From NCBI GenBank assembly GCA_005884705.1, contig VBAF01000034.1, positions 3,373 through 16,958 of the forward strand: a stretch of 13,586 nt of DNA, in the 5' to 3' direction. How positions within the stretch are numbered: position 1 is the first letter of the stretch; every line of letters begins with the position of its first letter. The notes under the pieces are model-generated. The model worked only from the letters and a program-made list of their open reading frames with translations, was not told the DNA's origin and did not search any database. Made by a program: the position numbers and the translations under genes. This DNA comes from Alphaproteobacteria bacterium (GTDB taxonomy: Bacteria > Pseudomonadota > Alphaproteobacteria > Reyranellales > Reyranellaceae). Of this stretch, positions 1-5,195 are shown piece by piece.

Positions 1-127
1 CCAGCGCCATGTCGCCGGCCTGGATTGCCTTGGCAGCATCCTCGAGCCCGGCCCAGGCCGGTGGCGCGGCGACGGCCAGTGCGGTCGCCACAACGGAAGC
101 GATCGATCGGCGGCGGACAGCGTACAC
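1..127 (-). CDS. Exported protein, N-terminal fragment (possibly Sel1/TPR-like)
   Basis: Only the first 42 codons are in the window; the gene continues beyond base 1. Reading the minus strand from GTG at 125-127 gives a classic Sec signal peptide: basic start (VYAVRRRS), a hydrophobic Ala/Val stretch, and a probable cleavage after PAWA, then GLEDAAKAIQAGDMAL. The start is supported by a GGAG motif seven bases upstream of the GTG. The mature start resembles the first helix of secreted Sel1/TPR-repeat proteins (short Ala-rich helix with AG-D), but too little is visible to assign a family. The protein should be periplasmic. It is transcribed leftwards, away from the non-coding stretch to its right. 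Confidence 0.6.
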   Translation of the reverse strand, partial: MYAVRRRSIASVVATALAVAAPPAWAGLEDAAKAIQAGDMAL

Positions 128-252
128 GGGGCGGCTCCAGGCTCTTTGAGAGGAGCGGCCCGTCTACCACGGAACGATGATGGCGGGCAGGCTGTGCGTT
201 TTTCTCGGCTGCGAAATCCGTTACGGCAGAAGTAATTTGCATTCGAAACAGA

Positions 253-510
253 CCATCCGCGACGCCCCAAGGTCGCTATCCTGTTGAAATTTCGTGGAAA
301 CCCGTCCGTAACATCCCACCCACGTGTAATCTGTATGTCCTTTTTCGCCTATCTTGTATCGCGGAGAATCCGAATTCGTGAGGAATTTGAAGCACATAAC
401 CAACGAAGGTATGCGATTTTGCAAGTGACAGGGGAGGGGATCGTTTGGTAAGGTCCTCCTCATTAGAGAGGCTATTAGGTATTTTGCTGTAAAGAGGTTC
501 GTTTGAGCAT
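253..510 (+). repeat. Upstream block A: diverged copy of the tetR upstream region
   Basis: This non-coding stretch is colinear with 687-921. Shared anchors in the same order (A / B) are CCATCC 253-258 / 687-692, TTGAAA 284-289 / 722-727, CACGT 321-325 / 763-767, CGCCTATCTTGT 346-357 / 786-797, TATGCG(A/T)TTTTGCA 410-423 / 839-852, and CATTAGAG 461-468 / 888-895. Just before CATTAGAG the two copies match over most of about 25 bases. The spacing drifts by only a few to about 15 bases from anchor to anchor, which is expected for an old duplication. No credible gene lies in 128-513: the ORFs there are low-quality and antisense to conserved non-coding blocks. The block probably carries a promoter, but I cannot place -35 and -10 boxes with confidence. 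Confidence 0.6.
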
Positions 511-513
511 TTG

Positions 514-673
514 GGCGCCCGATGGCGCCTCGCGAGATAGAGAGAGATAGTCCGCCGGCGGCTCCCCAAGCCGCTCGTCGAAGCCCCTTCCCACACACCC
601 CCAAGGCTTCGACATCCCACACCCAGCGGGACTCACAAGGAAGGCCGGTCGTTCCCCAAGCGACCGGCCTTTC
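514..673 (+). ncRNA. Candidate small RNA with C-rich loop hairpins and an intrinsic terminator
   Basis: Four successive hairpins are visible on the plus strand. They are 514-519/524-529 (GGCGCC, loop CGAT), 558-563/569-574 (GCGGCT, loop CCCCA), 577-585/605-613 (GTCGAAGCC, 19-base C-rich loop containing CCUUCCCACAC), and a terminator stem 641-651/661-671. The last two are shared with the region behind the tetR gene. The loops are almost free of G and contain CUUCCC and CCCCAAG, which could pair with Shine-Dalgarno sequences such as GGGAAG. C-rich anti-SD loops are a known theme in alphaproteobacterial trans-acting sRNAs. The 5' end is a guess: transcription could begin anywhere from about 480 to 514. 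The alternative is a relic of a deleted regulator gene whose 3' untranslated region alone survives. Confidence 0.45.
640..673 (+). terminator. Rho-independent terminator, copy 1
   Basis: A perfect 11-bp stem (641-651 with 661-671, AAGGCCGGTCG) closes a 9-base loop UUCCCCAAG and is followed by TTCGCTTT. The 34 bases 640-673 are identical to 1649-1682. Confidence 0.75.
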
Positions 674-686
674 GCTTTGTGGGAGT

Positions 687-921
687 CCATCCAGGCGTCC
701 TGAAAAGAATCGGCGATCCCATTGAAAATACTAGGGAAAGCCAGCGCGATGGCGAGTCCGTTCACGTCTCCAGATACCCCCAAAGCGCCTATCTTGTTAA
801 AAACAATGTAATGGAATCAGCCGACCACATCCTCAAGATATGCGTTTTTGCAGATTACGAACAATGTTTCGTGTGTTAATGTCTCTCCATTAGAGCCGTT
901 CATATTGTGTTGGTTTGACAT
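687..921 (+). repeat. Upstream block B: tetR leader, diverged copy of block A
   Basis: This is the copy of 253-510 that sits directly in front of the TetR-type gene, with the anchors listed under block A. Because the corresponding part of block A is non-coding, the in-frame ATG at 848 falls inside a conserved non-coding element (TATGCG-TTTTGCA). That argues for translation starting later, at 920. The lower GC compared with the flanking genes fits a regulatory region. Confidence 0.55.
877..892. promoter_or_regulatory. Inverted repeat TAATG-N6-CATTA, likely TetR-type operator
   Basis: A perfect 5-6-5 inverted repeat (TAATG at 877-881, CATTA at 888-892) lies 28-43 bases before the ATG at 920. 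TetR-family repressors usually bind such short palindromes over their own promoters, so autoregulation is likely. Block A keeps a weakened form (TAAGG at 449-453, CATTA at 461-465, seven-base gap). Confidence 0.4.
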
Positions 922-1570
922 GAAAATTATTGGATTCCCGATCGATGTCTCGCGTTCGCTCGATGGCCGCATCGTCCGCGGCCTGCGGACGCGTCAGTCG
1001 TTGATCCAGGCGACGCTCGATCTCATCCAGGCCGGCGACGTCGAGCCGACTTCCGCCGCCATCGCCACGATTGCCGGCGTTTCCAGCCGCGCGCTGTTCC
1101 AGCACTTCACCAGCCTCGCCGATCTCTACGCCGCTGCCTTCGACCTCGCGGTGAGCCGCGCCTTCGACCGGACGCGCCCGATCGAGACGGGCGCCCCGCT
1201 GGCGAGCCGCATCGCGCTGCTGGTTTCCGACCGCTCCGAGCTGTTCGAGGAATGGCTGCCGGTGTGGCACTTTGCCGAGCGCGTGCGCTCGGTGGCGCCG
1301 GCCGTCGGGCTGGGCGTCCAGCAGCTGCGCAGGCTGTTGCGTGAGCGGCTCGCCGCCTGGTTCTCGACCGAGCTCGACAATCTCCATCCGGCCGCGCGCG
1401 GTCTGGTGCTCGATTCGCTCGATGTCTCCTTCGGGCTCGACAGCTGGATGAACATGCGCGAGCAGCTGCGGCTGTCGCCGATTCACGCCTCGCGCACCTG
1501 GCGCTTCACCGCCGAGGCGATCGTCCTGCAGGCACTCACAGTTCCCACCCAGCCCGTGGCGGTGGCCTAA
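920..1570 (+). CDS. TetR/AcrR-family transcriptional regulator
   Basis: This 216-residue DNA-binding repressor has the usual TetR length and layout. The N-terminal three-helix DNA-binding domain spans about residues 20-70, with the helix-turn-helix around 45-64 (TSAAIATIAGVSSRALFQHF, ending in the typical F-x-x-F/Y-F-x-S-L pattern). An all-helical ligand and dimer domain fills the rest. The ligand cannot be told from the sequence. I prefer ATG 920 (MKIIGFPID) over the longer ATG 848 because 848 lies in non-coding sequence conserved with block A and would add 24 residues unlike any TetR N-terminus; neither start has a strong Shine-Dalgarno. A palindrome 28 bases upstream suggests autoregulation. 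The gene stands alone and ends in a C-rich hairpin and terminator. Its target may be its own locus or genes outside the window. Confidence 0.85.
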   Translation: MKIIGFPIDVSRSLDGRIVRGLRTRQSLIQATLDLIQAGDVEPTSAAIATIAGVSSRALFQHFTSLADLYAAAFDLAVSRAFDRTRPIETGAPLASRIALLVSDRSELFEEWLPVWHFAERVRSVAPAVGLGVQQLRRLLRERLAAWFSTELDNLHPAARGLVLDSLDVSFGLDSWMNMREQLRLSPIHASRTWRFTAEAIVLQALTVPTQPVAVA

Positions 1571-1580
1571 CGGCCACCAG

Positions 1581-1648
1581 CGGCGAAGCACCCTTCCCAC
1601 ACCCAACGCTTCGCCGTTTCACCCACCCACCCAGCCACGGGCTACCCA
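1581..1648 (+). ncRNA. 3' UTR element of the tetR transcript, copy of the sRNA hairpin
   Basis: Ten bases after the tetR stop, a 9-bp stem (1581-1589 with 1608-1616, CGGCGAAGC) closes an 18-base loop containing CCCUUCCCACACCC, followed by an unpaired CCCACCCACCCAG tract. The stem sequence differs from copy 1 (GTCGAAGCC) while pairing is kept in both, and the loop and trailing C-rich tract are conserved. That covariation points to selection on RNA structure. The element may act in cis, or be released as a 3' UTR-derived small RNA. Confidence 0.4.
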
Positions 1649-1686
1649 GAAGGCCGGTCGTTCCCCAAGCGACCGGCCTTTCCTTT
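1649..1686 (+). terminator. Rho-independent terminator, copy 2, behind tetR
   Basis: Stem 1650-1660 with 1670-1680, loop UUCCCCAAG, followed by TCCTTTT. Its first 34 bases are identical to 640-673. It faces the terminator of the convergent cytochrome c' gene. Confidence 0.8.
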
Positions 1687-1695
1687 TCGGCCACG

Positions 1696-1722
1696 AAAAA
1701 AGGCGACGTTCCCGTCGCCTTT
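1696..1722 (-). terminator. Rho-independent terminator of the cytochrome c' gene
   Basis: On the minus strand, AAAGGCGACG (1722-1713) and CGTCGCCTTT (1708-1699) form a 10-bp stem with a four-base loop. It runs into a T tract (plus-strand A at 1696-1701), 21 bases beyond the cytochrome c' stop. Confidence 0.85.
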
Positions 1723-1743
1723 CTTCGCCGCCGCCGAGAGGCT

Positions 1744-2202
1744 TTAGTTGGCCTTGGCGCGGAACTTGTCGTGGCAGGCGCCACACGCCTTGCCGGTGTC
1801 GCCGAACGCGGCAGTGACGGCGGCAAGATCGCCCGAGCCCGCAGCGGCGGCGAGCTTATCGTAGGCGGCGTCGGCGTTCTTGCTGGCCGCCTGGAAGCCG
1901 GCCATGTCGCTCCATACCGCCGGCAGCGCCTTGGTCTCGCCCTTGTCCGAGCCCGCCGGGAACAGTTTGTCGAAGGCAAGCTCCAGCTGCTTGAGCTTGG
2001 CGGCGCTTGCGACGACGGCCTTCACATCGCCCTTGGCGTCGATCACGCCCTTGATGCTGCGCATCGTGGCGGCGGTTTCCTTGCGGTTGTCCTGACGCTG
2101 CTTGATCACGTCGGCCTGGGCCAGAGCGATCGTCGTGCCACCGACCATTGCGCCCGCAACCAGTGCGCCGATGACCGCCACCATCAATGTCTGCTTCTTC
2201 AT
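1744..2202 (-). CDS. Cytochrome c' (periplasmic c-type heme protein)
   Basis: The 152-residue precursor has a Sec signal peptide (MKKQ, then a hydrophobic run; cleavage probably after ALA at 26-28 or after Ala30). The mature part is about 122-124 residues of four-helix bundle. The heme site is near the C-terminus, as in the cytochrome c' family: CGACH with Cys140, Cys143 and axial His144, then DKFRAK. Conserved features at the mature N-terminus include the helix with R-Q and TMRSIKG. Family members are high-spin heme proteins that bind NO and CO and are thought to protect against nitrosative stress; electron transfer is also possible. The start has a strong AGGGGA Shine-Dalgarno seven bases upstream. 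It diverges from a cytochrome b561 gene, a common neighbour of cytochrome c' genes, which may deliver electrons to it. Confidence 0.93.
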   Translation of the reverse strand: MKKQTLMVAVIGALVAGAMVGGTTIALAQADVIKQRQDNRKETAATMRSIKGVIDAKGDVKAVVASAAKLKQLELAFDKLFPAGSDKGETKALPAVWSDMAGFQAASKNADAAYDKLAAAAGSGDLAAVTAAFGDTGKACGACHDKFRAKAN

Positions 2203-2350
2203 GCATTTCCCCTGTTTGACTAAGGCGTAACAGTATTTGTCGCAGAGGATGCAGCCGAAGCGAACCGGACACCGCGCAAATTTGCTTCACGACTGCGTGT
2301 GCAACGGACTTAATGTCCCGGGCTCCGGTACTCCTAGGATGAGCGAACAC
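2203..2350. promoter_or_regulatory. Divergent promoter region between cytochrome c' and cytochrome b561 genes
   Basis: This 148-base spacer must carry promoters for both genes. It contains a perfect 10-bp palindrome GCAAATTTGC at 2276-2285, near its middle, a possible site for a regulator acting on both. I cannot assign -35/-10 boxes reliably, and no clear FNR- or NnrR-type box is visible. Confidence 0.3.
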
Positions 2351-3049
2351 ATGGCGACCAAGAACGACAGCAGGATCCGCGTCTGGGACCTTCCGGTGCG
2401 GCTCTTCCACTGGGCGCTCGTGATCCTGATCGCGACCTCCTATTTCAGCGGCCGGACCGGCGGCGACTGGATGAAGCTCCATTTCTGGTCGGGTTACGCC
2501 ATCCTCACCCTGCTGCTGTTCCGCATCGCCTGGGGCTTCGTCGGCAGCACCACGGCCCGCTTCAGCGACTTCGTGAAGGGCCCCGCGGCTGCCTTCCGCC
2601 ACATCGCCGAGCTCGTCGGCGCCGATCGGCCGCGCGAGGCCGGCCACAATCCGCTGGGCGGCGCGATGGTCGTGGTGCTGATCTTCGCCGTGCTCGCCCA
2701 GGTGGTTGCCGGACTTTTCTCCGCCGATACCGACACTGGAGTCGTCACGGGTCCGCTCAGTCGCCTGATCGCCGACAAGTGGATCGAGCGCGCCACCGCC
2801 TTCCACACCTTTTGGGTCAACGTGCTGCTCGTCCTGGTCGGCCTGCACGTGCTGGCGGCGATCGTCTACCTGGTGTGGAAGCGCCAGAATCTGATCGGCG
2901 CCATGATCCATGGCCACAAGCCGATCGACGACGTCGTGCGTCCCGGCCAAGCCGCGCCGAGCCTGCGCTTCGCCTCGGGCAGGCTCGCGCTCTCGCTGCT
3001 AATCGCTTGTGCCGCCATCGTTTATTTCATCGTGCGCTGGGGCGGCTAA
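2351..3049 (+). CDS. Cytochrome b561-type diheme membrane protein
   Basis: This 232-residue inner-membrane cytochrome belongs to the bacterial b561 / Ni-hydrogenase b-subunit type. It opens with the family signature RVWDLPVRLFHWALV. Candidate heme ligands are His20 (LFHW) and His44 (LHFWSGY) in the first two helices, and His152 (FHTFW) and His166 (GLHVL) in the later pair. Helices lie at about 18-33, 44-66, 104-124 and 150-176, with one more at the C-terminus (about 206-228). Such proteins pass electrons from the quinol pool to soluble partners, here plausibly the divergent cytochrome c'. ATG 2351 is chosen because AGGA lies upstream at 2336-2339, though the spacing is long. ATG 2339 (MSEH) is an in-frame alternative. 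Codons further upstream look non-coding. Confidence 0.88.
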   Translation: MATKNDSRIRVWDLPVRLFHWALVILIATSYFSGRTGGDWMKLHFWSGYAILTLLLFRIAWGFVGSTTARFSDFVKGPAAAFRHIAELVGADRPREAGHNPLGGAMVVVLIFAVLAQVVAGLFSADTDTGVVTGPLSRLIADKWIERATAFHTFWVNVLLVLVGLHVLAAIVYLVWKRQNLIGAMIHGHKPIDDVVRPGQAAPSLRFASGRLALSLLIACAAIVYFIVRWGG

Positions 3050-3062
3050 ATCACCAGGGCGC

Positions 3063-3090
3063 GCGGTTCCATCTGGACGGAAACCGCTCT
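3063..3090. repeat. Small intergenic hairpin with AGAGCGGTTT motif
   Basis: GCGGTTCC (3063-3070) pairs with GGAAACCGC (3079-3087) with one bulged base, just after the b561 stop. The end AAACCGCTCT (3081-3090) is the exact reverse complement of AGAGCGGTTT at 7996-8003 plus its two leading bases, where a second such hairpin follows another stop codon. No T tract is present, so it is either a dispersed short repeat or part of the promoter for the gene at 3131. A weak -10-like TAGGGT lies at 3090-3095. Confidence 0.35.
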
Positions 3091-3130
3091 AGGGTGCGGC
3101 GAACACCCAAGTGAACGCGGATTTTGCATC

Positions 3131-3979
3131 ATGAAATTTGCCGGTACCGAGTCCTATGTTGCCAGTGACGACCTGCGCGTCGCGGTCAATGCGTCGATCG
3201 CCCTGCAGCGGCCGCTGCTGATCAAGGGCGAGCCGGGCACCGGCAAGACCGTCCTCGCGCACGAAGTCGCCAAGGCGATCGGCGCGCCGTTGATCGAATG
3301 GCACATCAAGTCGACGACCAAGGCGCAGCAGGGCCTCTACGAATACGACGCGGTGTCCCGCCTGCGCGACAGCCAGCTCGGCGACGAGCGGGTCAAGGAC
3401 ATCGCCCACTACATCAAGCGCGGCAAGCTGTGGGACGCCTTCACCTCCGACCAGCGCCCGGTGCTGTTGATCGACGAGATCGACAAGGCCGACATCGAGT
3501 TCCCCAACGACCTCCTGCTCGAGCTCGATCGCATGGAGTTCTACGTCTACGAGACGCAGGAAGTCGTGAAGGCCGTGCAGCGGCCGATCGTCATGATCAC
3601 CTCGAACAACGAGAAGGAACTGCCCGACGCCTTCCTGCGCCGCTGCTTCTTCCACTACATCCGCTTCCCCGATCGCGAGATCATGACCCAGATCGTGGAC
3701 GTCCACTTCCCCGACCTGCAGCGCAACCTGCTGCGCGAGGCGCTGAACGTCTTCTACGACATCCGCGACGTGCCGGGCCTCAAGAAGAAGCCCTCGACCT
3801 CCGAGCTGCTCGACTGGCTGAAGCTCCTGATGGTCGAGGACATGTCGCCCGACGCGCTGCGCTCCAAGGATTCCAAGCAGCTCATCCCGCCATTGCACGG
3901 CGCGCTGCTCAAGAACGAGCAGGACGTCCATCTGTTCGAGCGGCTGGCCTTCATGGCCCGCCGGGAGCAGCGCCAGTAA
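3131..3979 (+). CDS. MoxR-family AAA+ ATPase, CoxD-like
   Basis: This 282-residue cytoplasmic AAA+ ATPase has a complete core: Walker A GEPGTGKT (33-40), Walker B VLLIDE (111-116) followed by IDKAD, sensor-1 region IVMITSNNEKELPDAF, and an Arg pair (FLRRC) at the arginine-finger position. A helical lid follows. The match is to the MoxR branch, in particular the CoxD-like type that pairs with a VWA protein. CoxD is known in CO dehydrogenase clusters, where it helps build the sulfurated Mo-Cu centre. MoxR/VWA pairs in general act as chaperones for metal-centre insertion. The gene is 15 bases ahead of the VWA gene, so the two are surely co-transcribed. No good Shine-Dalgarno is seen before the ATG, but the family start (MKFAGTESYVAS) fits. 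Confidence 0.9.
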   Translation: MKFAGTESYVASDDLRVAVNASIALQRPLLIKGEPGTGKTVLAHEVAKAIGAPLIEWHIKSTTKAQQGLYEYDAVSRLRDSQLGDERVKDIAHYIKRGKLWDAFTSDQRPVLLIDEIDKADIEFPNDLLLELDRMEFYVYETQEVVKAVQRPIVMITSNNEKELPDAFLRRCFFHYIRFPDREIMTQIVDVHFPDLQRNLLREALNVFYDIRDVPGLKKKPSTSELLDWLKLLMVEDMSPDALRSKDSKQLIPPLHGALLKNEQDVHLFERLAFMARREQRQ

Positions 3980-3994
3980 AAAGGGGGCCGCCCC

Positions 3995-5176
3995 ATGTTC
4001 ACCAACTTCTTCCTCGAGTTGCGCCAGGCCAAGGTGCCGGTCTCCATCAAGGAGTACCTCGCCCTGATGGAGGGCATGGACAAGCACGTCGCCGACTACA
4101 GCATCGACGACTTCTACTATCTGTCGCGCGCCATCCTGGTGAAGGACGAACGCAACCTCGACAAGTTCGACAAGGTGTTCGGCCATGTCTTCAAGGGGCT
4201 CGAGGCGCTGCCTGCCGAGGGCACCACGGCCGAAATCCCGGAAGAGTGGCTGCGCAAACTCGCCGAGAAGCTGCTGACCGACGAGGAGAAGGCGCAGATC
4301 GAGGCGATGGGCGGCTGGGAGAAGCTGATGGAGACGCTGAAGAAGCGTCTCGAGGAGCAGCAGAAGCGCCATCAGGGCGGCAGCAAGTGGATCGGCACGG
4401 CCGGCACCTCGCCGTTCGGCGCCTACGGCTTCAATCCCGAGGGCGTGCGCATCGGGCAGGACAAAAATCGGGAAGGCCGCGCGGTAAAGGTCTGGGACAA
4501 GCGCGAGTACAAGAACCTCGACGACACGGTCGAGATCGGCACCCGCAACATCAAGATCGCGCTGCGCCGGCTGCGCAAGTTCGCGCGCGAGGGCGCCGAG
4601 GTCGAGCTCGACATGCCCGACACGATCCGCTCGACCGCACGCAATGCGGGCTACCTCGACATCAAGATGGTCGCCGAGCGGCGCAACAAGGTGAAGTGTC
4701 TGCTGCTGTTCGACATCGGCGGCTCGATGGACGCCCACATCCGGGTCTGCGAGGAGCTGTTCTCGGCGGCGCGCAGCGAGTTCAAGCACCTCGAATTCTT
4801 CTACTTCCACAACTGCCTCTACGAGAAGCTGTGGAAGGACAACCGCCGCCGCCACGTCGATACCTATTCGACGGCGCAGCTCATGCACACCTTCCCGCCC
4901 GACTACAAGATCATCTTCGTCGGCGATGCCTCGATGAGTCCCTACGAGATCGCCTATCCCGGCGGCTCGGTGGAGCACTGGAACGAGGAGGCGGGCCAGA
5001 TCTGGATCCAGCGCATGGCCGACACCTACCGCTCGATGGTGTGGCTCAACCCGGTGCCGGAACGGCACTGGAGCTACACGCCGTCGATCCAGCTGCTGCA
5101 GCAGCTCTCGAGCAACCGCATGTTCCCGCTGACGCTCGGCGGGCTCGACAGCGCGATGAAGGAACTGAACAAGTAA
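3995..5176 (+). CDS. VWA-domain protein, CoxE-like
   Basis: This 393-residue soluble protein is the usual partner of CoxD-type ATPases. The N-terminal half (about 1-200) is charged and helical, with a Lys/Glu-rich stretch around 85-130. The von Willebrand A domain begins near 230 with LLLFDIGGSMD. The metal site (MIDAS) normally reads D-x-S-x-S; here it is Asp240-Ile-Gly-Gly-Ser244, so the first serine is glycine. I recall this form from related CoxE-like proteins, but it may weaken metal binding. The conserved FFYFHNCLYE strand and FVGDASMSPYEI motif support the assignment. The start has an AAAGGGGG Shine-Dalgarno. The protein probably works with the ATPase to remodel or mature an enzyme, possibly the ThDP enzyme next door or the molybdenum hydroxylase at 9481-12109. 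Confidence 0.87.
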   Translation: MFTNFFLELRQAKVPVSIKEYLALMEGMDKHVADYSIDDFYYLSRAILVKDERNLDKFDKVFGHVFKGLEALPAEGTTAEIPEEWLRKLAEKLLTDEEKAQIEAMGGWEKLMETLKKRLEEQQKRHQGGSKWIGTAGTSPFGAYGFNPEGVRIGQDKNREGRAVKVWDKREYKNLDDTVEIGTRNIKIALRRLRKFAREGAEVELDMPDTIRSTARNAGYLDIKMVAERRNKVKCLLLFDIGGSMDAHIRVCEELFSAARSEFKHLEFFYFHNCLYEKLWKDNRRRHVDTYSTAQLMHTFPPDYKIIFVGDASMSPYEIAYPGGSVEHWNEEAGQIWIQRMADTYRSMVWLNPVPERHWSYTPSIQLLQQLSSNRMFPLTLGGLDSAMKELNK

Positions 5177-5195
5177 ATTCGTAGGGGAAACGCAG

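Noticed and set aside
221..783. Short open frames on both strands in the non-coding stretch (for example 522-725 plus, 221-622 minus)
   Set aside because: Their proteins have no recognisable features and they overlap conserved hairpins and the duplicated leader. The 522-725 frame runs straight through the terminator.
848..919. Longer start (ATG 848) for the TetR-type regulator
   Set aside because: The extra 24 residues (with Cys and Trp) do not look like a TetR N-terminus, and the ATG lies in an element conserved with non-coding block A.
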